Assembly: GCA_025964325.1 (NCBI GenBank)
Contig: JAOPZA010000237.1
Span: 1-39,949 of the forward strand
Origin: Conexibacter sp.
Lineage (GTDB): Bacteria > Actinomycetota > Thermoleophilia > Solirubrobacterales > Solirubrobacteraceae
Direction of reading: 5' to 3'
Length of the DNA: 39,949 nucleotides
The notes under the pieces are model-generated. The model did not search any database. It was not told the DNA's origin and worked only from the letters and a program-made list of their open reading frames with translations. Both the position numbers and the translations under genes were made by a program. This document shows positions 25,222-32,810 of the stretch, piece by piece. How positions within the stretch are numbered: position 1 is the first letter of the stretch; the number at the start of each line of letters is the position of its first letter.

Positions 25222-25590
25222 TCAGCTTGCTCGGTCGCGCTCGAGGCGCGCGCGGACGGCTTCCAGCAGCGCGTTGACGGCCCAGACGATCAGCGTCGCC
25301 GCGACGCCGGCCCAGAACCCGTCGATCTGGAACGGTCCGACGACCCAGGCGGTCAGGAACAGCATCAGCAGGTTCACGAAGAACAGCGCGACGCCGAGCG
25401 TGACGACGATCAGCGGAATCGACAGCAGCGTGACGACCGGTTTCACGAGACGGTTGACGATGCTGAAGACGAGGCCGGCGACGATCAGCGTCACCGCCTC
25501 GTCCCTGGTGGCGTACACCCCGTGGACGAGCGCGGTCGCCGCCCACAGAGCGAGTACGTTGAAGGCCCACGTGATCAGGAACCGGGACAT
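25222..25590 (-). CDS. Phage-holin-like (4-TMS) integral membrane protein
   Basis: A 122-residue protein with four hydrophobic helices: FLITWAFNVLALWAATALV, EAVTLIVAGLVFSIVNRLV, TLLSIPLIVVTLGVALFFVN and WAGVAATLIVWAVNALLEAV. The linker NRLVKPVVTLLSIPL is the hallmark of the YvlD/4-TMS phage-holin-like family (PF04020), common in non-phage chromosomes; despite the name there is no evidence of lysis function or of a prophage here. The start at 25590 gives the usual family length. It diverges from the PHP phosphatase gene with 60 nt between the start codons. Role unknown; membrane stress has been suggested for relatives. Confidence 0.85.
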   Translation of the reverse strand: MSRFLITWAFNVLALWAATALVHGVYATRDEAVTLIVAGLVFSIVNRLVKPVVTLLSIPLIVVTLGVALFFVNLLMLFLTAWVVGPFQIDGFWAGVAATLIVWAVNALLEAVRARLERDRAS

Positions 25591-25650
25591 CGCAGAACAT
25601 CGTCGCACCGACCGCAACATCTGGCCGGCGGCATCGTTTCTGTTGAGAAC

Positions 25651-26571
25651 GTGGGGGTAGCGCCTGAAGATACGATCGCCCGCCCATCCGGCTACCAGGC
25701 CGGATTCGTCGACTTGCACGTGCACCTGCTCCCGGGCGTCGACGACGGGCCGGGGAACCTCGACGCGACGCTCGCGCTGGCGCGACTGGCCGCCGCCGAC
25801 GGCATCGTCTGCGCGACGGCGACCCCGCATGTCGCCTCGGTCGTGGTGGAGGAGATCCCGGAGCGCGTCGGCGAGGTGCGCGCCGCGCTGGCGGAGGCGG
25901 CGATCCCGATCGAGGTCCACGCGGGCGGTGAGCTCGGCGCGCGCGGCGTCGGGCGGCTGTCCGCCGACGAGCTGCGCACGATCGCCCATGGGCCGCCCGG
26001 CGCGCGCTGGATCCTGCTCGAGGCGCCGCTCGACGGCGCGGTCGGCCGGCTCCACCGCGCGGCCGACGAGCTGCGCTGTTGCGGCTACGGCGTCGTGCTC
26101 GCCCACCCGGAGCGCTGCGGCCCGCTCTTCGAGGACGACATGCGCGAGCTGCGCAAGGAGCTGGAGCGCGGCGCAGTCACGCAGGTCAGCTCCTCGTCGC
26201 TCGTCGGCATGCACGGCACCCGCGCGCGCCGCAACGCCGCGCGGCTCGTCGCCGAGCGCCACGCGGGCCTGATCGCGACCGACGCGCACGGGCCACGCCG
26301 GCCGCCGTCGCTGACCGCGGCCGTCGCCGCCGCCTTCCGCCTCGGCCTGACGGTGGCGGAGGCACGCTCGCTCGTGGCCGAGCGGCCGCGCGCCCTGCTC
26401 GAGCGGGGCCTCGGCCCGCAGCCGCTGCCGGCGGACGCCATACCGCAGACGCCGACCGAGCCGCCGGCGCCCTCCTCCGGCCCGGAGGCTCCGCCCTCCT
26501 ACGCGGCCGGCAGTCCCGACGTCTCGCGCGCCGCCAGGCGAGCGCGCGCCCGCTCCGCCGCCGGCGGCTGA
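25651..26571 (+). CDS. PHP-type phosphatase, CpsB/YwqE-like, with Pro-rich tail
   Basis: This 306-residue protein has the manganese-dependent PHP fold used by CpsB/CapC tyrosine phosphatases that tune polysaccharide synthesis. Metal-ligand motifs are in order: FVDLHVHLLPGVDDGP, ATATPHVAS, the Glu in HAGGELG, GVVLAHPERC and LIATDAHGPRRP. The next 50 residues after the domain are Pro/Ala-rich. The GTG at 25651 gives about 20 residues before the first motif; no ribosome binding site is evident, so the start is uncertain, and a later TTG or GTG near the first motif is unlikely because the strand would be lost. Neighbouring O-antigen-ligase-like and glycosyltransferase genes support a role in envelope glycans. 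Its last 73 bases overlap the convergent ligase gene. Confidence 0.83.
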   Translation: MGVAPEDTIARPSGYQAGFVDLHVHLLPGVDDGPGNLDATLALARLAAADGIVCATATPHVASVVVEEIPERVGEVRAALAEAAIPIEVHAGGELGARGVGRLSADELRTIAHGPPGARWILLEAPLDGAVGRLHRAADELRCCGYGVVLAHPERCGPLFEDDMRELRKELERGAVTQVSSSSLVGMHGTRARRNAARLVAERHAGLIATDAHGPRRPPSLTAAVAAAFRLGLTVAEARSLVAERPRALLERGLGPQPLPADAIPQTPTEPPAPSSGPEAPPSYAAGSPDVSRAARRARARSAAGG

Positions 26572-28028
26572 GGCGTCGCCGCCAGCGCCACGCCGACGCC
26601 GAGCAGCGTCCACGTGAGCGGATCCTCGAGGAAGGCGGCGTAGAAGAAGGTGTGGACGACGAGCGCCGCGAACGCGGCCGCGACGGCGCTGCGCGCCGCG
26701 CGCTCGCGCGCGCCTCGCAGCAGCACGACCAACGCGGCGAGGAGCAGCGCGAGGTAGGCGATCAGGCCGACGACGCCCTGCTCGGCGGCGATCGTGATCG
26801 GGATCGTGTGCGAGGCGCTCGTGCCGTCCGCCGCCTCTCGGCGGTGGCGCGCTCTGTACTCCGCCTCGAATGAGCCGGAGCCGTGGCCGAAGACCGGCGC
26901 GGAGGTGAACAGCTCGCCGCCGCCCTGCACGAGCCCGACCCGCCCGCTGGAGGAGTTGTTGAGGTTGTGCAGGTCGATCCCGACCGTGCCGGGAGCGATC
27001 AGCACGATCGCGCCCGCGACCAGGACGACGACCGCGATCGGGGCGAGGATCCGTCTGCCGCCCCACTGCAGCGCCGCCAGCGTCGCCAGCCCGACGAGCA
27101 GCGCGACGAGGCTCGACTGCGAAAGCGTCAGCACGAGTCCCGCCCACAGCGCGACGAGCACGAGCGCGCCGGCGCCGACGATCCGATCCCGTCGCACGTG
27201 GAGCATCACGGCCGCGACCGTCAGCATCACGATCACGAGGAAGCGGCCGTAGATGTTCGGGTCGAAGAAGACCGAGTTGGTGCGGAAGTAGGCGTGCAGG
27301 TCGTTGGACGCGAGCAGCTTCGGGTTGATGAAGAGGTGTCTCGTCGCGTACTCGACGTAGCCGATCAGGCAGAAGAGGAGCGCGAGGCCGACCAGCAGCA
27401 GCAGCGAGGCGCGCAGCAGCTTCGGCGTCCACGCGGTCTGCGCCAGCAGCACGAACAGCAGCGCGAAGGGGACGTAGAAGAAGACGATCTGCTGGAGCGC
27501 CTTGTCGAAGTCGCTCGAGTACGTCGTCTGGATCGCGTAGAGGACGATGAAGAGCGCCAGCAGCCGCTCGAGCAGCGCCGGCACCCACGGCGAGGCCGGC
27601 GGCGGCTCCTCGCGCAGCGTCGCGATGATCGTCGCGAGCGTGCCGGCGGCGACGACGAGGTAGAGCGGCACCAGCAGGTTCGAGGTCGAGCCGCTGACGG
27701 CGATCGGGATCCGGAACGGCAGCGCCGCGATCGCCAGCAGCGGCAGCAGCAGCGGCTGGCGCAGCATCAGCAGGGCGAGCGCGACGAGCGCGCCGAGTCC
27801 GACGAGCGCGGCGACCGCGGCCGGCAGCGGGTGGTTGCGCACGACGTTCAGCTGCGGCGAGTTCCAGATGTCGGCGACCAGCAGGATCGGGGTCAGCACG
27901 AGGGCGGCGCCCATCGCCGCGGCGCGCAGCCGCGGCACGTGCGTGACGAGCGCGACCGCCGCGAGCAGGACGGCGACGATCACGCCCAGCTTCGGGATGG
28001 GCCCCGCGAGCGCGAGGACGGTCGTCAT
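26499..28028 (-). CDS. O-antigen-ligase-like polytopic membrane protein
   Basis: A 509-residue protein with about 12 or more hydrophobic helices. The signature of the Wzy_C/O-antigen-ligase family lies in the C-terminal half: a long outer loop (LNNSSSGRVGLVQGGGELF, SAPVFGHGSGSFEAEYRARH) followed by SHTIPITIAAEQGVVGLIAY with the conserved His and Glu-x-Gly. Such enzymes transfer or polymerise lipid-linked glycans on the outer face of the membrane. FFDPNIYGRFLVI in the middle is also typical. The ATG at 28028 overlaps the stop of a seven-codon upstream frame. The acceptor in a monoderm-like actinobacterium is unknown. The 3' end overlaps the PHP phosphatase gene tail to tail. Confidence 0.85.
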   Translation of the reverse strand: MTTVLALAGPIPKLGVIVAVLLAAVALVTHVPRLRAAAMGAALVLTPILLVADIWNSPQLNVVRNHPLPAAVAALVGLGALVALALLMLRQPLLLPLLAIAALPFRIPIAVSGSTSNLLVPLYLVVAAGTLATIIATLREEPPPASPWVPALLERLLALFIVLYAIQTTYSSDFDKALQQIVFFYVPFALLFVLLAQTAWTPKLLRASLLLLVGLALLFCLIGYVEYATRHLFINPKLLASNDLHAYFRTNSVFFDPNIYGRFLVIVMLTVAAVMLHVRRDRIVGAGALVLVALWAGLVLTLSQSSLVALLVGLATLAALQWGGRRILAPIAVVVLVAGAIVLIAPGTVGIDLHNLNNSSSGRVGLVQGGGELFTSAPVFGHGSGSFEAEYRARHRREAADGTSASHTIPITIAAEQGVVGLIAYLALLLAALVVLLRGARERAARSAVAAAFAALVVHTFFYAAFLEDPLTWTLLGVGVALAATPQPPAAERARARLAARETSGLPAA

Positions 28029-28062
28029 CGGAGCGTGGCGGTCATCGACGCGCGGGAGTCTA
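28025..28062 (-). promoter_or_regulatory. -10 box and mini-ORF before the ligase-like gene
   Basis: On the minus strand TAGACT (28062-28057) lies 11 nt before an ATG at 28045 that opens a six-residue frame (MTATLR) whose TGA overlaps the ligase ATG as ATGA. This looks like translational coupling from a near-leaderless leader peptide. TAGACT is part of the palindrome GAGTC-TAA-GACTC at 28056-28068. Confidence 0.4.
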
Positions 28063-28157
28063 AGACTCGGCGCAGACCCGCCGCGGAGCCGCCGCCGGAT
28101 GACAGGCCTCTCATGCGCGGACCGGCGTTCACGGGGCGTTTCCGGAGGGGGATCCTC

Positions 28158-28163
28158 TAGCCT
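28158..28163 (+). promoter_or_regulatory. -10 box, leaderless start
   Basis: TAGCCT lies 7 nt before the ATG at 28171 with no ribosome binding site between. Confidence 0.5.
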
Positions 28164-28170
28164 ACGTCCG

Positions 28171-28578
28171 ATGCGCCGTCGTCTCCTCCTGGCCCTTGCG
28201 CTTCTCCCTGCGCTCGTGCTGGCCGCGTGTGGAGGCGGCAATCAGACCGGCGGCGGCTACGACACGAGCGCCGGCGGCAAGGCCCCCGTCGCCTTCGACC
28301 CGCGCACCGAGCCGCTCCAGTGCCTCGCGAAGAAGCACCTCGAGGCCGCCAAGTCGACGAAGCCGACCGAGCCGAACGTGCTGCTGATCATGCCGGTCAC
28401 CAGCGGCGCGCGGATCACCTGGCTGAAGACGCCGACCGAGACCGAGAGCGCTCAGCTCGACAACCAGTACCCGGGCGCCGAGATGATCGGGCCCGCCGCC
28501 TTCCAGGTCGGGACGCTGTCCGACGCGGACGCGAAGAAGGTCGAGAAGTGCCTCGAGGCCCAGGGCTCGCGGTTCTGA
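28171..28578 (+). CDS. Small lipoprotein
   Basis: A 135-residue predicted lipoprotein: MRRRLLLALALLPALVLAAC puts the lipobox Cys at residue 20, followed by a Gly-rich linker (GGGNQTGGGYDTSAGG). The mature domain of about 95 residues has two Cys (PLQCLAKKH and KKVEKCLEAQG) that may form a disulphide, and a central stretch NVLLIMPVTSGARITWLKTP. I do not recognise the family. It is probably the first gene of a unit with the flippase-like protein, which starts 4 nt after its stop codon. Its role on the outer face of the membrane is unknown. Confidence 0.78.
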   Translation: MRRRLLLALALLPALVLAACGGGNQTGGGYDTSAGGKAPVAFDPRTEPLQCLAKKHLEAAKSTKPTEPNVLLIMPVTSGARITWLKTPTETESAQLDNQYPGAEMIGPAAFQVGTLSDADAKKVEKCLEAQGSRF

Positions 28579-28582
28579 CCCC

Positions 28583-29599
28583 ATGCCGAAGCTGACGAAG
28601 CGCAACGTCCTGCTGCTCCTGCTGTGGCTCCTGCCGATCGCCGGCGTCGTCTGGTGGGCGACCAAGCAGCAGGCGCCGAAGCTGCCGCACTCGGCCGCGG
28701 GGATCCTCGCGCTGGTGCTCGGGCTCGCCCTCTACGCGGTCGCGACCCTGATGCGCGCCGAGCGCTGGGACCGCATCCTGCGGCGCGCCGGCATCCGCGC
28801 CGCGCGCGCCGACGTCTACGCGCTGACGCCGATCGGCTACATGGGCAACAACGTGCTGCCGGCGCGCGGCGGCGAGGTGCTGCGCACGTTCCTGCTCGAC
28901 TCGCGCACCCACGAGGGCGAGGCGACGAAGCGCACGATCCTCGGCACGATCCTGGCCGAGCGCGTGCTCGACGCGATCGCGCTCGGGCTGATCCTCGTCG
29001 TGCTCGCCGCCGACCTGCTGCACCACCTCTCGCCGCCGAGCAACGGCGTGATGCTGCTGATCGGCGGGATCGTGCTCCTGCTGCTGGTGGTGCTCGTCGT
29101 CGCGGCGCTGCGCTTCCGCGAGCGGCTGCTGTTCGTGCTGCAGGCGCTCGTGCCGCTGCTGCGTCCCTGCCGCGCGCTGCTGAGCTGGCATGGCCTCGCG
29201 CTGCTCGCCGTCTCGCTCGTCATCTGGCTCGTCGAGGGCACCGTCTACCTCGTCGTCGCCCACTCGCTCAGCATCCACCTCGGGCTGCAGGACGCGCTCG
29301 CGGTCGTCGCGTTCACGAACGTCGCCTCGCTGATCCCCGCCGCGCCCGGCTACATCGGCACCTACGACGCGGCCGTCATCTTCGCCGTGCGCGCCGTCAG
29401 CACGACTGCCAAGGGCGTCGTGCTGTCCTATCTGATCCTGCTGCGCTTCGTGCTCTTCGTCCCGATCACCCTCGTCGGCTTCGGCCTGCTCGTGACGCGC
29501 TACGGCGGGCTCTCGCGCGTCCGCGCCGCGCGTGACGCGGCGCGGTCCGAGAAGCGCGAGTCGCACACCGGCGAGACGCCCGCTGTGACGCCAGCGTGA
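28583..29599 (+). CDS. Flippase-like membrane protein (LPG-synthase TM domain family)
   Basis: A 338-residue protein with about eight membrane helices of the UPF0104/lysylphosphatidylglycerol-synthase transmembrane family (PF03706), also seen in AglD. Family markers are RAERWDRILRRAG, the loop GYMGNNVLPARGGEVLRTFLL, LAERVLDAIALGLIL, and SLIPAAPGYIGTYDAAVIF. It lacks the aminoacyl-transferase domain of MprF, so it would be a stand-alone lipid or glycolipid flippase-like protein. It starts 4 nt after the lipoprotein stop and overlaps the next gene by GTGA, suggesting a three-gene unit. In this context transport of a polyprenyl-linked sugar is plausible but inferred. Confidence 0.88.
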   Translation: MPKLTKRNVLLLLLWLLPIAGVVWWATKQQAPKLPHSAAGILALVLGLALYAVATLMRAERWDRILRRAGIRAARADVYALTPIGYMGNNVLPARGGEVLRTFLLDSRTHEGEATKRTILGTILAERVLDAIALGLILVVLAADLLHHLSPPSNGVMLLIGGIVLLLLVVLVVAALRFRERLLFVLQALVPLLRPCRALLSWHGLALLAVSLVIWLVEGTVYLVVAHSLSIHLGLQDALAVVAFTNVASLIPAAPGYIGTYDAAVIFAVRAVSTTAKGVVLSYLILLRFVLFVPITLVGFGLLVTRYGGLSRVRAARDAARSEKRESHTGETPAVTPA

Positions 29600-31173
29600 G
29601 ATCGCCGACCGCGATGGCCGCCTCGACGGCGCCGATCGGCGCGCGCGGGTGGCTCGACGGGATCGCCGAGCGGGTGCGGCCCGGCGCCGTGCGCGAGACG
29701 GCGACGAACGGGCGCATCTATGCGCTGCTGGCGGCGGTCGCGCTGGCGCTCGGCGCGCTCTCGCTGCTGTTCCCCTCGACGCCGACCTACGACCCGTGGG
29801 CTTGGATCATCTGGGGCCGCGAGATCGCGCACCTCGACCTGCAGACGACGGGCGGCCCGTCGTGGAAGCCGTTCCCGATCATCTTCACGACGGTCTTCTC
29901 GATCTTCGGCGGCGCTGCGCCCGACCTGTGGCTGATCGTCGCGCGCGCCGGCGCCGTGCTCGCGATCGTGCTGGCGTTCCGGCTCGCCTTCCGGCTCACG
30001 ACCGGCGAGGGCGTGCACCTGCGCAGCCGCGCGGTGGTGCCCGGCGTCGCCGCCGGCGTCGTCGCCGCGATGGCGCTGATCATCTCCTCGCAGTTCGTGC
30101 GCACGATGACGCTCGGCAACTCGGAGGGCCTGCTCGTCGCGTTCACGCTGTGGGGGATCGAGCGCCACCTCGACGGCCGCTACCGGCAGGCGTTCGTGCT
30201 GGGCGTCCTGGCCGGCCTGATGCGGCCCGAGGTGTGGCCGTTCCTCGGGCTCTACGCGATCTGGCTGTTCCTCGTCGACCGCGCCGCGCTGAAGCTGATC
30301 GTGATCGGCTTCGTCGCGATGCTGGCGCTCTGGTTCCTGCCGGAGTGGTGGGGCTCGGGCAACATCTGGCGGGCCGCCGACCGCGCGCAGAGACCGAACC
30401 CGAACAGCCCCGCGTTCGCGAAGCACCCGTTCTTCAGAGTGCTGCAGAGCACGTGGCCGCTCGTGATCACGCCGGTCAAGGCGGCGGCCGCATTCGCGCT
30501 GCTCGTCGCCGCCTGGGAATGGCTGCGGCATCGGCGCCAGGGCGCGATCCTCGTGGTCATGATCCTCGGCCTTGCCTGGATCGTCCTGATCGCGCTGATG
30601 ACGCAGGCCGGCTTCTCCGGCAATCCCCGCTACATCATCCTCGGCACGACGATCGTCTCGATCGTCGGCGGGGTCGGCTTCGGCCGCGTCGTGCAGTTCG
30701 TCGGCGACTTCTTCGGCTCGCGCTTCCCGACGCCCGTCGTCGCGGCTGCCGGCGTGATCGCGTTCGCCGCGCTGTTCGTCGGCACGCTCCACTGGTCGCT
30801 GCCGAGATTCCGCGGCTTCGGCAACATCGAGCGCGCGCTGCGCTTCCAGGCGCAGCTGCGGTTCGACATGCGCGACGTGCTCGCGCAGGCCGGCGGCGCC
30901 AAGCGCGTCGCGTCCTGCGGGCCGGCAGCGACCGGCATGTACCAGGTGCCGATGCTCGCCTGGTACCTGGACGAGCACACGCTGCAGGTGCGCCTCGACC
31001 CGGCGCCGACCGGCAACGGCGTGATCCTCCGCTCGCGCGCGACCCGCGGCGAGCGGCTCGCGCCGTTCCAGAGCCCGACGCCGTATCCGGCGGCCTACAA
31101 GCAGGTCGCGCAACTGCGCGACACCACCCTCTTCACGACCTGCCCCGGAGCAGGCTCCTCGCCGGGCGCCTAG
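29596..31173 (+). CDS. Polytopic membrane protein, probable GT-C glycosyltransferase
   Basis: This 525-residue protein has about 10-12 hydrophobic helices after a short N-terminal tail. The first outer loop contains STPTYDPWAWIIWGREIAHL, with an acidic residue and Trp in the place where GT-C enzymes bind the polyprenyl donor, followed by GPSWKPFPIIFTTVFSI. Later segments include LAGLMRPEVWPFLGLYAIWL and FSGNPRYIILGTTIVSI. The C-terminal 100 residues form a soluble domain (ASCGPAATGMYQVPMLAWYL). I infer a polyprenyl-phosphate-sugar transferase; the donor is unknown. GTG 29596 overlaps the previous stop as GTGA, so translation is coupled. The stop codon sits in a GC-rich hairpin. Confidence 0.75.
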   Translation: MRSPTAMAASTAPIGARGWLDGIAERVRPGAVRETATNGRIYALLAAVALALGALSLLFPSTPTYDPWAWIIWGREIAHLDLQTTGGPSWKPFPIIFTTVFSIFGGAAPDLWLIVARAGAVLAIVLAFRLAFRLTTGEGVHLRSRAVVPGVAAGVVAAMALIISSQFVRTMTLGNSEGLLVAFTLWGIERHLDGRYRQAFVLGVLAGLMRPEVWPFLGLYAIWLFLVDRAALKLIVIGFVAMLALWFLPEWWGSGNIWRAADRAQRPNPNSPAFAKHPFFRVLQSTWPLVITPVKAAAAFALLVAAWEWLRHRRQGAILVVMILGLAWIVLIALMTQAGFSGNPRYIILGTTIVSIVGGVGFGRVVQFVGDFFGSRFPTPVVAAAGVIAFAALFVGTLHWSLPRFRGFGNIERALRFQAQLRFDMRDVLAQAGGAKRVASCGPAATGMYQVPMLAWYLDEHTLQVRLDPAPTGNGVILRSRATRGERLAPFQSPTPYPAAYKQVAQLRDTTLFTTCPGAGSSPGA

Positions 31174-31180
31174 CGCCCGG
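31162..31180 (+). terminator. Hairpin over the stop codon of the GT-C gene
   Basis: CCGGGCGC (31162-31169) pairs with GCGCCCGG (31173-31180) around CTA. The stem includes the TAG stop codon. No T tract follows, so attenuation rather than full termination is possible; a new -10 box follows at once. Confidence 0.45.
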
Positions 31181-31181
31181 G

Positions 31182-31187
31182 TATCCT
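31182..31187 (+). promoter_or_regulatory. -10 box, near-leaderless start
   Basis: TATCCT lies 10 nt before the ATG at 31198; the intervening CCTGCCGCCG holds no ribosome binding site. Confidence 0.4.
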
Positions 31188-31197
31188 CCTGCCGCCG

Positions 31198-32784
31198 ATG
31201 GCCACCGTCGCCGTACCCCGCTCGTCCCGCCGCCTCGAGCTGCACGCCCCGGACGCCGTGCTCGCCGGCGCCGCGCTCGTCGTCCTGACCGTCTTCTCGA
31301 TCTACGTCCGGACCCGCTCGATCGGCGGCTCCTTCTGGATGGACGAGGGGCTCTCGGTCGGGATCGCCTCGCATCCGCTGACGGACATCCCCGGCGTCCT
31401 GCACCACGACGGCTCGCCGCCGTTCTACTACATGCTGCTCCACGTCTGGATGGACGTCGCGGGGCGCAGCGAGACGGCCGTCCACTGGCTCTCGCTGATC
31501 TTCTCGCTGTTGACGATCCCGGCCGGGATGTGGGCTGCCTGGAGCCTCTGGGGCCGCCGCGCGGGCTACATCGTCGCGGTCCTCTGCGCCGCCAACCCCT
31601 TCCTCACCGCCTACGGCGAGGAAGGGCGGATGTACTCGCTGATGACGTTCCTGGGCCTGATCGCGACGGCCTGCTTCATCCACGCGTTCGTCTACGGCCG
31701 CCGCCGCTACATCGTCCCGTTCGTGATCGCGCTGACCGGCGTGATCTACACGCACAACTGGGGCCTCTTCTACGGGATCGCGGCGTTCGTCGCCCTCGTC
31801 CCGATCTACCGCCGGACGGAGGACAAGCGGCGCTTGCTGATCGACGTCGCGCTCGGCTTCGGCATCCCGGCGCTGCTGTACCTGCCGTGGCTGCCGACGC
31901 TGCTCTACCAGTCGGCCCACACGGCGGCCCCGTGGGGGACCGCGCCGCGCCTCGGCGCGGCCGTGCAGATCTCGCGCCAGGTGATGGGCGGCGATCGCGC
32001 GGGGATCGTGGTGCTGCTGATCGGCGGCTTCGGGCTCGTGACGGTCTTCGCCAGAGGCACCGTCGAGCGGGTCCGCGAGCGCGAGCGCCGCTCGATCGTC
32101 GCGATGCTGATCATGGTCGTCGTCACGCTGCTGATCGGCTGGGTCCTGTCGCAGATTACGCCCGCCTGGGTGGCGCGCTACTTCGCTCCGATCGTCGGCG
32201 CGCTGCTGCTGCTGGCGGCGCTCGGCCTCGCCCGCGCCGGCTGGCTCGGCGTCGCCGGCACCCTCGCCCTCTTCGTCTTCTGGCTCAACCCGTCGACGTT
32301 CGTCGACGGCTACAAGAGCGACATGCGCGACATCGGCGCCGGGGTCGGCGCGCTGATGAAGCCGGGGGACCTCGTGATCGTCGGCCAGCCGGAGCAGACG
32401 CCGCTGGCCTGGTACTACCTTCCGGGTGGCCTGACGTACGCGAACACGATCGGGCCGGTGGGCGACCCGCGCTACATGGACTGGGTCGACGCCGAGAAGC
32501 GCTGGAAGGCGGAGGTTCCCTCGCAGGTGGTGCCGCCGATGCTTGCTAAGCTGCGGCCCGGTCAGAAGGTCTTGTTCATCCGGCCGCTGACGGATGGCAT
32601 CGGCGGATGGAAGGCGCCATGGACGTCGCTGGCGCGGCGCCGCTCCGCGCAGTACGGCGCGATCCTCGCGAACGACCCGCAACTGAAGCCCGTCAAGACC
32701 GCGCCGCTCTACTACCGCGGCGCCTCCACCGTCGGCAACAGCGCCGTCGTGTACGAGAAGACCGCCGCATCGACGCAACCTTGA
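31198..32784 (+). CDS. GT-C family glycosyltransferase (GT39/ArnT-like)
   Basis: A 528-residue membrane enzyme with about 11 hydrophobic helices. The first outer loop has GGSFWMDEGLSVGIASHPL, with D49-E50 matching the catalytic acidic motif (WxDExxS) of dolichyl/polyprenyl-phosphate-sugar transferases, and PPFYYMLLHVWM right after, as in PMT/ArnT proteins. Further markers are NPFLTAYGEEGRMYSLMTFL and YTHNWGLFYGIAAF. The C-terminal about 130 residues (from FVDGYKSDMRDIGAGVG) form an outer soluble domain. It would move a sugar from a lipid carrier to a protein or lipid on the outer face. It follows another GT-C-like protein and precedes a UGM-like flavoenzyme with 26 nt between. The exact substrate is unknown. 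Confidence 0.87.
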   Translation: MATVAVPRSSRRLELHAPDAVLAGAALVVLTVFSIYVRTRSIGGSFWMDEGLSVGIASHPLTDIPGVLHHDGSPPFYYMLLHVWMDVAGRSETAVHWLSLIFSLLTIPAGMWAAWSLWGRRAGYIVAVLCAANPFLTAYGEEGRMYSLMTFLGLIATACFIHAFVYGRRRYIVPFVIALTGVIYTHNWGLFYGIAAFVALVPIYRRTEDKRRLLIDVALGFGIPALLYLPWLPTLLYQSAHTAAPWGTAPRLGAAVQISRQVMGGDRAGIVVLLIGGFGLVTVFARGTVERVRERERRSIVAMLIMVVVTLLIGWVLSQITPAWVARYFAPIVGALLLLAALGLARAGWLGVAGTLALFVFWLNPSTFVDGYKSDMRDIGAGVGALMKPGDLVIVGQPEQTPLAWYYLPGGLTYANTIGPVGDPRYMDWVDAEKRWKAEVPSQVVPPMLAKLRPGQKVLFIRPLTDGIGGWKAPWTSLARRRSAQYGAILANDPQLKPVKTAPLYYRGASTVGNSAVVYEKTAASTQP

Positions 32785-32810
32785 CCGTAGCCCCGAGCAC
32801 ACGAACGGAT

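Noticed and set aside
25222-25590. Evidence of a prophage from the holin-like protein
   Set aside because: This family is common as a chromosomal membrane protein, and no other phage gene or attachment site is present.
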